Of a stretch of DNA of 27,681 nucleotides, positions 8,415-15,724 are shown one piece after another. The stretch's first letter is position 1. Every line of letters starts with the position of its first letter. Source of the stretch: Burkholderiales bacterium (GTDB lineage Bacteria > Pseudomonadota > Gammaproteobacteria > Burkholderiales > Burkholderiaceae); contig CANBQJ010000026.1 in the NCBI GenBank assembly GCA_947371645.1, positions 1 through 27,681 on the forward strand, read 5' to 3'. Below the pieces are notes generated by a model. The model had not been told where the DNA came from. It saw nothing but the letters and a program-made list of their open reading frames with translations, and made no database searches. The position numbers and the translations under genes are program-made.

Positions 8415-9281
8415 TCAGCTGGCTTGCAAGACCAGGCTCTGTCGGCCGCTCCAGCTCTCGCCTGGGCTCAAGGTGACGGGCTTGTTGATGCGCGCAGCTT
8501 CCACGCACAGCATGCGTTGCCAGCCGTCTTCGGGCATGTCCATGAGCGATGCGCATTTGTCGGCGCCAGGGTTCCACAGCACGACGTCCGGCATCTCTGC
8601 AGTTTCGATCAGGATGCGACGGGGGCCATCGCGCAGCAGCAGGTGATTGGCCTTGGCGTAGATGCGGTCGATCTCGCCATGGAAGCGTTTCTCCGGGCTG
8701 TCCTCGGTGGTTTCGTCGCCGTTGACGCGGTCCAGAAAATGGCAGCCCTCCAGCCCCTGCAGGCGCACCTGCGTCAACTCGGACACAGCGAGGTAAGTGT
8801 GCAGCGCAGCTGAAAAGGGCCAGCTCGTGTCGCCTGTGTTCTCGGCGTAGAGCTCCAGGTCCAGGCGCTCGGCGCTCACGGCCACGGTCATCTCCAGCAC
8901 GAAGCCGTGTGGCCACAGGGCACGGGTTTCGTCGTCGTCGCGCAGCACCAAGGTGGCCTGGGCATGTTCGCCGCCCTCGTTCTGGCTCTCCAGCTGCCAC
9001 AGGCGCGTGCGGGCCAGGCCATGGCGGGGCAGGCTGCGGTCGGGGCCCATCAGCTCGAACTGCGGAAAGATCACCGGCACGCCGCCGCGGATGGCCAGGC
9101 CCGGGCCGGCCACGGCCTGCGGCGAGAGGTAGAGCTGTTCCTCACCGGCAGGGGTGGTCCAGGACAGCACCTGGCCGCCGTGCAGGGACACGATGGCCTG
9201 GGCACCGCTGGGTGCACGCAGGCGCAAGGCAGGCTGGTCCAGCACGGTGATGAAGTGGGCGTCGTTCGGGGTGGCGGTCAT
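8415..9281 (-). CDS. D-hexose-6-phosphate mutarotase (YeaD-like)
   Basis: Aldose-1-epimerase-like enzyme that interconverts the alpha and beta anomers of glucose 6-phosphate and similar sugars in the cytoplasm. The 288-residue protein fits the family. Visible features are the strand GLAIRGGVPVIFPQF, PRHGLAR with His87, ALHTYL with the likely catalytic His161, and CVEAARI with the likely catalytic Glu261. I chose the ATG at 9281 because the homologous part begins there; the longer frame to 9428 would overlap the DUF429 gene. It lies 52 bases downstream of DUF429 on the same strand and may share its transcript. No clear link to the folate or light genes is seen. Confidence 0.9.
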   Translation of the reverse strand: MTATPNDAHFITVLDQPALRLRAPSGAQAIVSLHGGQVLSWTTPAGEEQLYLSPQAVAGPGLAIRGGVPVIFPQFELMGPDRSLPRHGLARTRLWQLESQNEGGEHAQATLVLRDDDETRALWPHGFVLEMTVAVSAERLDLELYAENTGDTSWPFSAALHTYLAVSELTQVRLQGLEGCHFLDRVNGDETTEDSPEKRFHGEIDRIYAKANHLLLRDGPRRILIETAEMPDVVLWNPGADKCASLMDMPEDGWQRMLCVEAARINKPVTLSPGESWSGRQSLVLQAS

Positions 9282-9333
9282 GGGGCTGGTGGGGCAGGTG
9301 GGGCAAAAGGTGGGGTGCTGGCGGCAGCGCGCA

Positions 9334-10347
9334 TCATGCCTTGGCCGGGCATGAGGCCGTGCCCTGGCTGCCCAGGATCCAGCCTTCCACGGGGTCGATG
9401 TGAGCGGGCAGACCCCAGTGTGCGTCACCGGTCTCTGCGCGCTGGTGGGCCCAGGCAGCCTGCATCAGGCAGAGTACGGCGTCCACGCGGTCTCCCTTGG
9501 AATCTTGCACCAGGTGTTCTCGCTGCGCCGGGCGCAGCTTGAGGCGCAGGCCCAGGCTCGAACCGAAAGGTGAGCGGCCTTGCTCCAGGGCGTCCACCAG
9601 GTCCATGCGGGCGATCAGGCGCTCGGGCGTGGCGTCGGCGTCGCTCTTGTAGCTGCGCTGGCGGCCGATCACCTGAGCGGCCAGCAGGCCAGGCCAGGCT
9701 TCGAGCGCGATGTGGCGGGGGCGGCCTGTGCGCTGGCCGGGCAGGGTGAGGTCGGCGCGGACCAGGCGAGACACGCCTTCAAAGTACATCTTGCCCACGG
9801 GCACGTAGCGCGTCTGCAGTGGGCTGGTGCTGCGCAGTTCGGGAGTGACCGCGTCGGTCTGGCGGTGGATGAGCTTGCCCTCCCTGGCGCCACCTGGGCG
9901 CTCCGGCTGCCAGCCCACGCCCCAGTCGTCGACCAGGCGCTGGAAACCGGCGCGGTCACCCACCTGGCTGTGCAGGGCCTGGATCAGGGCGTCGACGGGG
10001 TGGGTGGAGGGGCGCTTCAGCGCGGCACGCAGGTCGCTCGGCCCATGGGCGGTCAAGGCGTCGACAAAGGGGCGGGGCAGGCCGAAGGGGAAGTCGCAGG
10101 CCAGCACGAATCCGTCGGCCGTGGGCACGTGGCCGGGTGTCAGCAGGGCGTCCAGGTCGCTCAAGGACGGCCATTCGTCCACGCCATCGAGCACCACCAC
10201 GGCGCCAACTCGTCGGCCGCGCGCCAGGGTCAGTGGCTTGCGCTTGCTGGGCGCGCAGCTGAAATCCAGCCCGAGCAACAAGGTGGGCAGGGGGGCAGGA
10301 AGGGGCGGAGGCGGTGCCGGTGACGTGTGCGGCGTGCGGCTCAGCAC
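9334..10347 (-). CDS. DUF429 domain protein
   Basis: A 337-residue cytoplasmic protein with DUF429 features: an N-terminal LLGLDFSCAPSKRK segment, LACDFPFGLPRPF, a central YFEGVSRLV region, IALEAWPGLLA and a C-terminal KGDRVDAVLCLMQAAWAH helix. The early Asp in GLDFS and the late GDRVDAVLC suggest an RNase H-like fold, but no enzyme activity is established for the family. The start is GTG at 10347; the BLUF gene ends in TGA within the same seven bases (GTGCTGA), so translation is probably coupled. The first 20 residues are Pro-rich and may not be conserved. Confidence 0.85.
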   Translation of the reverse strand: MLSRTPHTSPAPPPPLPAPLPTLLLGLDFSCAPSKRKPLTLARGRRVGAVVVLDGVDEWPSLSDLDALLTPGHVPTADGFVLACDFPFGLPRPFVDALTAHGPSDLRAALKRPSTHPVDALIQALHSQVGDRAGFQRLVDDWGVGWQPERPGGAREGKLIHRQTDAVTPELRSTSPLQTRYVPVGKMYFEGVSRLVRADLTLPGQRTGRPRHIALEAWPGLLAAQVIGRQRSYKSDADATPERLIARMDLVDALEQGRSPFGSSLGLRLKLRPAQREHLVQDSKGDRVDAVLCLMQAAWAHQRAETGDAHWGLPAHIDPVEGWILGSQGTASCPAKA

Positions 10348-10769
10348 GGGCGCGAAACGATGGACGCGGTGGCGATCAGCTCTTCAAGCAGGGCCAGCGA
10401 CACCTTGCCGGGCACGGCGTAAGGGTCCAGCACCGGGCGCTCGGAGTACTTGAGCAAGATGGACGGGTTGACGCGGGCCAGGTTGACCTGGCCCATCGTC
10501 CAGCCGGCAAAGCGCCGCTCGGTGATCTCTTCGTAGTGCAGCAGGATCACGTCGGTGTGGCGCGGGTCGCGCGCGATGCCCAGGTAAAGGGCGTTGACGG
10601 CATCGCGTCCGCCTTCGAGCACCTGCATGAAGATGTCGCCACTGTGGCAGAGCAGGCCGGTGATGCCTTTGGCCATGTTGCCGGCGCGGGAGGACGACAG
10701 GATGCACTCCACCGCCTCCGGGGTGAGCGTCGTGGCGGCGCGGCTGGCGTAAAGCAGGCGAACAAGCAT
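10341..10769 (-). CDS. BLUF domain blue-light sensor
   Basis: Short (142-residue) stand-alone BLUF protein that should bind FAD and sense blue light. The photocycle residues are all present: Tyr7 in LLYASRA, Asn31 in AGNMAKGITG, Gln49 in FMQVLEG, and Trp90 near Met92 in FAGWTMG, matching the AppA/BlrB arrangement. After the domain there is only a short helical tail and no fused output domain, so it must signal through a partner. It starts 4 bases after the folE stop and its stop overlaps the DUF429 start. Those two proteins are therefore candidates for partners, or light may affect the operon another way; this is inference. Confidence 0.95.
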   Translation of the reverse strand: MLVRLLYASRAATTLTPEAVECILSSSRAGNMAKGITGLLCHSGDIFMQVLEGGRDAVNALYLGIARDPRHTDVILLHYEEITERRFAGWTMGQVNLARVNPSILLKYSERPVLDPYAVPGKVSLALLEELIATASIVSRPC

Positions 10770-10773
10770 GGGA

Positions 10774-11553
10774 TCAGTCCTTGCGGCGGTTGACCAGGGA
10801 CAGGAATTCGCGGCGCAGGTTGGCGTCCTTCAGGAAGGAACCCCGCATCACGCTGTTGATCATCTTGGAGTCCATGTCCTTGACGCCGCGCCAGTGCATG
10901 CAGAAATGGTCGGCTTCCATCACCACGGCCAGGCCGTCGGGGTTCATGCGCGACTGCAGCAGGTCGGCCACTTGGGTGACGGCCTCTTCCTGGATCTGCG
11001 GGCGGCTCATCACCCAGTCGATCAGGCGGGCGTACTTGGACAGACCGATCAGGTTGGAATGCTCATTGGGCATCACGCCGATCCACACCCGGCCCATGAT
11101 GGGGCACAGGTGGTGCGAGCAGGCGCTGCGCACGGTGACGGGGCCGACGATCATCAGCTCGTTGAGCCGCTCGGCATTGGGGAACTCGGTGACCGGCGGG
11201 GCAACGTGGTAGCGCCCCTTGAAGATCTCGTTGAGGTACATCTTGGCGACCCGGCGGGCCGTGTCCTGCGTGTTGTGATCGCTCTCGGTGTCGATCACCA
11301 GGCTGGACAGGACGCCGGCCATCTTGCCTTGCACCTCTTCGAGCAACTGGTCCAGATCACCCGGCTCCAGGAAGTCGGCGATGTTGTCGTTGGCATGGAA
11401 GCGCTTCTGCGCGGCCTTGATGCGCTCGCGGATGCGCACCGACATGGGCGTGCCCTCGTCGTACGGGGTGGTCTCAGGAGAGCTGGACATGTCGTCGTCT
11501 GGCGTTGACGGCTGGGGGAGCCCGTCAATGGCGTGGAGCTTGGGTGGGGTCAT
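10774..11553 (-). CDS. folE: GTP cyclohydrolase I
   Basis: Converts GTP to 7,8-dihydroneopterin triphosphate, the first step of tetrahydrofolate and pterin synthesis. Zinc ligands are visible as Cys145 and His148 in SACSHHLCP, and Cys218 in FCMHWRGVKD. Conserved TQDTARRVAK and GLSKYARLIDW blocks are present. At 259 residues it is longer than the usual 180-220 because of an N-terminal extension of about 40 Ser/Pro-rich residues; in-frame Met22 or Met37 could be the true start. It is the first gene of the folE-BLUF-DUF429 set. The 191 bases upstream hold no gene and no promoter I can support. Confidence 0.96.
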   Translation of the reverse strand: MTPPKLHAIDGLPQPSTPDDDMSSSPETTPYDEGTPMSVRIRERIKAAQKRFHANDNIADFLEPGDLDQLLEEVQGKMAGVLSSLVIDTESDHNTQDTARRVAKMYLNEIFKGRYHVAPPVTEFPNAERLNELMIVGPVTVRSACSHHLCPIMGRVWIGVMPNEHSNLIGLSKYARLIDWVMSRPQIQEEAVTQVADLLQSRMNPDGLAVVMEADHFCMHWRGVKDMDSKMINSVMRGSFLKDANLRREFLSLVNRRKD

Positions 11554-11744
11554 GGGCGGTCCCGCAGCGTATGGGTGGCCGATGCTAGCAAGGCCGACGG
11601 GCCTGTGCAGCGCACCGGGCGATCAGGCCCGCAGTTTCAGGTGGCATTGTGGCGGCAAAGCAGAGACGAGGCTGTGCGCTGGCTGACACAAGCGCGACAT
11701 CCTGCCGCCGGTCGGGCCGGGCCGGGCTGGGCTTGTCTGGCCCT
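11554..11744. other. Gene-free spacer upstream of folE
   Basis: This 191-base stretch separates the start of folE from the end of the next minus-strand gene. It should hold the folE promoter. A TAGCAT hexamer on the minus strand (11581-11586) is the only -10-like element and has no convincing -35 partner. I see no repeat, RNA or riboswitch fold. Confidence 0.3.
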
Positions 11745-12635
11745 TCACTCGCCGCCGTGGCAGGCGGGCGCGCCCGGGTTGTTGACGCAGATCCTGGCCC
11801 GGCATGTGGCGGCTGCTGCCCCGCTCAGGCTTCCGCAAGTTGTGCTCAGCTGTTCGGCCACGGGCGCCACCGCAGCCGGGGTGCCGGCACGGCTGGGCGT
11901 GTGGCTGAGCATGGCTTCGAGCAAGGCGACGTCGGCATCTGCCGGGTGCTTGCTGGCGCTGCTGCGTCTGGTTTTGGCGGGCGAATGGGGGGCATCGGCC
12001 CTGGCCACCGCTGGCGGGTCCGCGCGCGCGGAGGGTGGCGTGCTTGGTGGTGCGAGTGCCGTGATCGCCGTGATCGCGGCCGGGGCGGTGGCGGGTGCCT
12101 GGGTCGCACTCGCCGTGGCTGTGGTCGACCTGGATGGGGCGGCGGGACCGAGCGCAGCCAGCGGGTTGCCGTCCGGGTTCTCGATCACGGCTGCCGAAGG
12201 CGCGGCCGGCGTGATTGCCGCCGCGGCCTCAGGGTTGCCCACCACGGGCAGTGAGGCGCCGGCGTCTGCGGTGCGCAGCACGGCTTGCTCGGTGGCGGCG
12301 CTCAGCTCGGCGGCCTGCTGGGGCGATTGGCCATGGCGCACCACCATGATGAAGCTGCCCAGGAGCACCAGCACGCCAAAGCCCATGAGCCCCACCAGGG
12401 CCCGGGTTTGCCAGTTCTTGCGCGGGCGAGCGGGGCGCAGCCCGGGCATGGGCTTGCGTTGCCGAACGGATTCGAGGGTCGATAGAATGCCGCCGCGCGG
12501 CTGCTCGTCGTCTTCGGGAACGATGCTGTCGCCCGCCTCCATGCCTGCAAACAGGCTGGGGCGATCGAAGCTGGGGCGTTCCAGCCGTTTCGGTGGTGCT
12601 TGCCGGACAAGTTGCCGGCCGCGGGTGAGGCTCAC
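11745..12635 (-). CDS. Unrecognised single-pass membrane protein with Cys-rich tail
   Basis: A 296-residue protein of unknown family. The GTG start at 12635 is supported by an AGGGAGA site (12641-12647). Layout: a cytoplasmic, charged N-terminal part (1-75) with an acidic PEDDEQ patch; one membrane helix (about 79-98); a long low-complexity Ala/Pro/Thr/Ser linker (about 105-235); and a short C-terminal domain with four Cys (267, 278, 283, 292) that could form two disulfides in the periplasm. It lies divergent from the M15 peptidase next to the type VI secretion genes. Its architecture suggests a periplasmic tether, but no function can be assigned. Confidence 0.7.
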   Translation of the reverse strand: MSLTRGRQLVRQAPPKRLERPSFDRPSLFAGMEAGDSIVPEDDEQPRGGILSTLESVRQRKPMPGLRPARPRKNWQTRALVGLMGFGVLVLLGSFIMVVRHGQSPQQAAELSAATEQAVLRTADAGASLPVVGNPEAAAAITPAAPSAAVIENPDGNPLAALGPAAPSRSTTATASATQAPATAPAAITAITALAPPSTPPSARADPPAVARADAPHSPAKTRRSSASKHPADADVALLEAMLSHTPSRAGTPAAVAPVAEQLSTTCGSLSGAAAATCRARICVNNPGAPACHGGE

Positions 12636-12667
12636 GCCTGTCTCCCTGTTGGTCTCCAGATCGGCTG

Positions 12668-12673
12668 ATTCTA
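12668..12673 (-). promoter_or_regulatory. Putative -10 element for the Cys-tailed membrane protein
   Basis: On the minus strand this reads TAGAAT, five of six matches to TATAAT, lying 32 bases before the GTG start at 12635 and followed by the AGGGAGA ribosome binding site. No good -35 match is seen at 16-18 bases, so this is tentative. Confidence 0.3.
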
Positions 12674-12755
12674 CGGAGGGCGCCACCCACCCGCCAGGGT
12701 GATGGCCGGCATACACACCTGGCGTTACAAAACAATGCGGCGGAGGGGACGGTTT

Positions 12756-13571
12756 GTGTTGATCTGGTGGGTGGTGGCCGGGGCCTTTGTGCTGGCCTGC
12801 GTGCTGATCGGCGTGTGGGCCTTGCCGTCCTCTGGGCGGGCATTGCCGGGCGCGGCCGCGCACGCCAACCGGCCGGCCCGGGCGCGTGGGGCGTGGATGG
12901 GTGCTGCCCGGCGGCCCGTCGCGCGCTGGGTGGTGATCACGCTGACGCTGATCCTGCTGCCGGCGGGCCTGACCTTCTGGTGGGCCCAGCGCGGCGGTCG
13001 TCAGCTGGATGGTTTTGACGACACCATCGGTCCGCAGGACAGCCGCCTGGTCGCCTTGCTGGAGGGCGAGCACCTGGTGCCACCGCCTGCGCTGCCGCCC
13101 GACGTCTTCCTCACACGGGAAGTGTTTCAGGAGCGCCCCCTGCTGGCCAGCGCCGACCGCCGCTGGGAACAACTCGACCCCGAATTCGTGCAGCGCGTGC
13201 TGCGTGTGTTCAAGCGGATGCGTGACGAGCATGGCTACGAGATGGTGCTGCTGGAGGGCTTTCGCAGCCCCGAGCGGCAGGCTGTGCTGGCCGCGCAAGG
13301 CCCTCAGGTCACCCAGGCGGGCGCGGGGCAGAGCTACCACCAGCATGGCCTGGCGGTCGACTGCGCTTTCTGGCGTGAGGGCAAACTGGTCATCACAGAG
13401 CGCGACCCCTGGGCCCTGCGCGGCTACCAGCTCTTTGGTGAGGCGGCCGAGCAGTTTGGCCTGACCTGGGGCGGGCGCTGGAAAATGATGGACCTGGGCC
13501 ACACCGAATGGCGCAAGCCCGGCGTGAAGCTGGGTGCACCGCCCGAACTGGCAAGCACCTCAGCGCCTTGA
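12756..13571 (+). CDS. Membrane-anchored M15 peptidoglycan peptidase (TagX-like)
   Basis: Predicted zinc peptidase acting on peptidoglycan cross-links. From the GTG at 12756 it has 271 residues: helix 1 (about 2-23), a basic loop, helix 2 (about 56-76), then the catalytic domain. Zinc motifs are SYHQHGLAVD (His195 and Asp202, the SxHxxGxAxD signature of M15) and DLGHTEW (Asp246, His249). Three starts compete: GTG 12699/ATG 12702, ATG 12735 and GTG 12756. Only the last has a strong site (GGAGGGGA, 12742-12749). In Acinetobacter the M15-like enzyme TagX is needed to pass type VI machinery through the wall; the position just before PAAR and tssM supports a similar role here, by inference. An ordinary carboxypeptidase is the alternative. 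Confidence 0.85.
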   Translation: MLIWWVVAGAFVLACVLIGVWALPSSGRALPGAAAHANRPARARGAWMGAARRPVARWVVITLTLILLPAGLTFWWAQRGGRQLDGFDDTIGPQDSRLVALLEGEHLVPPPALPPDVFLTREVFQERPLLASADRRWEQLDPEFVQRVLRVFKRMRDEHGYEMVLLEGFRSPERQAVLAAQGPQVTQAGAGQSYHQHGLAVDCAFWREGKLVITERDPWALRGYQLFGEAAEQFGLTWGGRWKMMDLGHTEWRKPGVKLGAPPELASTSAP

Positions 13572-13602
13572 GCGCGGCCGGCACAGCTTGCTGTTGCCAA
13601 TG

Positions 13603-13621
13603 ACACCGTTTGTAACGGTGT
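13603..13621. repeat. Perfect 8-bp inverted repeat upstream of PAAR gene
   Basis: ACACCGTT, a TGT spacer, then AACGGTGT: a perfect 19-base inverted repeat in the 151-base gap between the M15 and PAAR genes. No T-run follows, so an operator or an RNA hairpin are both possible. Confidence 0.6.
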
Positions 13622-13645
13622 GCCCCCTCTCGCGGGGGGAGGGCA
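13622..13645. repeat. GC-rich hairpin next to the inverted repeat
   Basis: GCCCCCTC (13622-13629) can pair with the G-rich GGGGGGAGGGC (13634-13644), directly after the 13603-13621 repeat. It could act as a transcription pause or attenuator ahead of the PAAR gene; no T-run follows. Confidence 0.4.
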
Positions 13646-13722
13646 CTTGCCCCCGAGCCTTTAGACTCCCGCGCACCGGCTCGATCCGGACACATACCAA
13701 ACACAGGCAGGGAGCAGGCGCG

Positions 13723-13989
13723 ATGGCACGTCCATTCATCGTCTTGGGGGACAGCACCGACCACGGCGGCAAGGTGGTGGGCTCCTCCGGGACCACCGAC
13801 ACGCACGGCCAGCGCATTGCCCGCGTGGGTGATCAGGTCACTTGCCCCAGGCTGGGCCATGGCACCACGGTCATCGTGTCGGGGGACCCAACCATGGTCA
13901 TCGATGGCCAGCCCGCTGCTCGCCATGGCGACAAGTGCGCTTGTGGTGCCGTGCTGATCGCGGCCCAGGCCGTGTCCACCGGCATCTGA
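13723..13989 (+). CDS. PAAR domain type VI secretion tip protein
   Basis: PAAR proteins form the sharp tip on the VgrG spike and can carry or recruit effectors. This is an 88-residue stand-alone PAAR domain: GGKVVGSSGTTDTHGQRIA, then CPRLGHGTTVIVSGDPT, then DGQPAARHGDKCACGA. Probable zinc ligands are Cys41, His46, His68 and Cys72. The ATG at 13723 has a GGAG site at 13711-13714. There is no fused toxin or extension, so any cargo would bind non-covalently. It precedes the thiolase-like gene by 40 bases. Confidence 0.93.
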   Translation: MARPFIVLGDSTDHGGKVVGSSGTTDTHGQRIARVGDQVTCPRLGHGTTVIVSGDPTMVIDGQPAARHGDKCACGAVLIAAQAVSTGI

Positions 13990-14029
13990 GCCTGGTCCTT
14001 CCGCTTCCTGCCTTTTTTTTGCTGCGCCC

Positions 14030-15706
14030 ATGACCCGTGTTCGCTTTGTCCAGCTGGCCCTGCTGTGGCTGATCGTCTCTGCCATGGTCTGGCTGACGAC
14101 GATCTGGCGCTGGCAAGGCCAGGGCGCCGACGTGAGGGGCAGCGACATCCTGCTGCAACTGGTGCTCCTGCCGCTGGCGCTGGCGGCCGTGCTGGCCATG
14201 TCGATCTGGCTGGTGGGGCGAACCCGCCGTGAGGCCGCGGCGCCTGTGAAGCCGCCGCTGCGGCCTGCTGCGGCGACCACCGTGCCCGGTGCTGAAGCCG
14301 CGTCAATCGCTGAAGATGCCCCGGAGGCCACCTTGCCCTGGGCCAGCGCTGTGGTGCTGGCCGAGCAGATCAACCTCAGCCTGGGTCCCGATGCCCTGCA
14401 GGCCTTGGAAACCATGCGCGCCGGCACGACGCGGCCGGGCCTGGACGCCGAACTGCAGGATGTGGACGGCATGCCCGTGTTCGCCGCCCGCCACCCGGAG
14501 CTGGACGCGCGCGCATGGGCTGAAGGCGCACCCGCCGCCGAACCCTGGCTGCCCGAGGTCGCGCGCACCCTGGCCCTGCTGGAGCCCGTGCTGCACCAGG
14601 CGCTGGCGGCCCTGGTTGATCAGGCTGGACCCGACGCCCCGGGGTGGTTGGCCTGGCAGCAGCGTTCTCGCCAGGCCGCCTTGTTTGCGCCTCCTGCGGC
14701 AGCAGATGCCGCGCAGCCCACCTACTTGTCCGGTGTGGCCCGCCCGGAGCCGCCCGCCGCCCAGCTGGCCCGCAAAGCCCAGGCGCCCTTGCTGCACATC
14801 CGGCTGGTGCTGCCACCCAGCTGGCCAGCCACACAGCGCGACCAGGCTGTGGCCTGGGTCAAGGCCCAGTGTGGCGCGCTGCTGGACTGGTCCGAGTCCA
14901 TGTCGGCCCGTGGCGTGAACTGGCTGGTTGAGCCCTTGATGCAAAACGAAGACCTCTGGACTGATGTCGACCAGATGCTGGTGCGCTGGCACCGCGAAGG
15001 CCGCCCCGAGCTGTTGCTGCTGCTGGCCGCCGACACGGCCATCACCCCGCAGGTGGTGGAGCGCATGCAGGCCCGGGGCGAACTGTTCACGGCGCACCAC
15101 CAGGTGGGGCGCATGCCGGGTGAGGCTGCGGCGGGCCTGTTGCTGGGCACGGCCCATTGGCTGGGCCTGCCCGTGGGCGCGCCCACGCCGGCGGATGCCG
15201 TCGCCGGCGGGCAGGATGTGGCGGTTCGCCTGTGGCGCCCTCTGCGCACCCGCCGCGACAAATCCGCCGACGCCCATGGCCGCCTGGGTGTGCAGGCCCT
15301 GGCCAGCGCCCTGACGCAGGTGCAAGCCTTGCACCGACCGCATCCCGATGCACTGCAGGTGGTGGCCGATGCCGACCACCGCGCCAGCCGCACCGGCGAG
15401 CTGTACGAGTCGGTGGCGGCCGTCAGCCCGGAGGTCGACCCGATGCTGGCCATCGCCCGGGTGGGCCAGGCCTGTGGCGACCTGGGGGTGGCCGGTGCCC
15501 TGGTGCCCAGCGTGCTGGCCAGCGCCTGGCTGCGTGCGGGCGGCGCCGGCAGTGCCTCTGCACCTGCGCCCGCCAATGGCCCCGAAAGCCTGCCCCTGGC
15601 CCTGGCTGTGCACCTTCAATCCTCGCACGAGCGCGTGGTGGTGCCGCTGGCGCCCTGGTCGCGTGTGCTGCAAGCCGCCGAGCCCCAGGCTCAGGCGGCC
15701 GCGTGA
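14030..15706 (+). CDS. Membrane protein with degenerate thiolase/ketosynthase-like domain, T6SS-associated
   Basis: A 558-residue protein encoded between the PAAR gene and tssM. Two N-terminal helices (about residues 7-26 and 40-62) anchor a large soluble part. Its second half shows features of beta-ketoacyl synthase (thiolase-fold) proteins in order: ELLLLLAADTAITPQVVERM, where ketosynthases have the DSY segment; a GRMPGEAAAGLLL motif at 362-370, matching PGEAA; an LQVVADADHRASRTGE segment, like DLNGERYRAEE; and QACGDLGVAGALVPSV from 481, matching WGDVGAA. I see no catalytic Cys nucleophile in the expected context, so it is probably not an active synthase. Thiolase-like proteins are known beside some PAAR/DUF4150 type VI gene sets. 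Fold assignment is by eye; the function is unknown and may be scaffold or effector loading. Confidence 0.6.
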   Translation: MTRVRFVQLALLWLIVSAMVWLTTIWRWQGQGADVRGSDILLQLVLLPLALAAVLAMSIWLVGRTRREAAAPVKPPLRPAAATTVPGAEAASIAEDAPEATLPWASAVVLAEQINLSLGPDALQALETMRAGTTRPGLDAELQDVDGMPVFAARHPELDARAWAEGAPAAEPWLPEVARTLALLEPVLHQALAALVDQAGPDAPGWLAWQQRSRQAALFAPPAAADAAQPTYLSGVARPEPPAAQLARKAQAPLLHIRLVLPPSWPATQRDQAVAWVKAQCGALLDWSESMSARGVNWLVEPLMQNEDLWTDVDQMLVRWHREGRPELLLLLAADTAITPQVVERMQARGELFTAHHQVGRMPGEAAAGLLLGTAHWLGLPVGAPTPADAVAGGQDVAVRLWRPLRTRRDKSADAHGRLGVQALASALTQVQALHRPHPDALQVVADADHRASRTGELYESVAAVSPEVDPMLAIARVGQACGDLGVAGALVPSVLASAWLRAGGAGSASAPAPANGPESLPLALAVHLQSSHERVVVPLAPWSRVLQAAEPQAQAAA

Positions 15707-15724
15707 CCCTCACTGGAAGTACCC

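Noticed and set aside
12636..13502. Minus-strand reading frame extending the Cys-tailed protein upstream across the M15 gene
   Set aside because: It is the antisense shadow of the M15 peptidase. The GTG at 12635 has a good ribosome binding site and a -10-like element in front of it.
13641..13652. GGCAC and TTGC as a sigma-54 promoter before the PAAR gene
   Set aside because: The two elements are directly adjacent, without the required spacer between -24 and -12.
13662..13667. TAGACT as a -10 element for the PAAR gene
   Set aside because: No -35 match lies at 15-19 bases, and the position relative to the start does not decide the matter. Too weak to list as a feature.
14011..14018. Run of eight T as an intrinsic terminator after the PAAR gene
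   Set aside because: No GC-rich stem precedes it, and the next gene starts only 12 bases later on the same strand.
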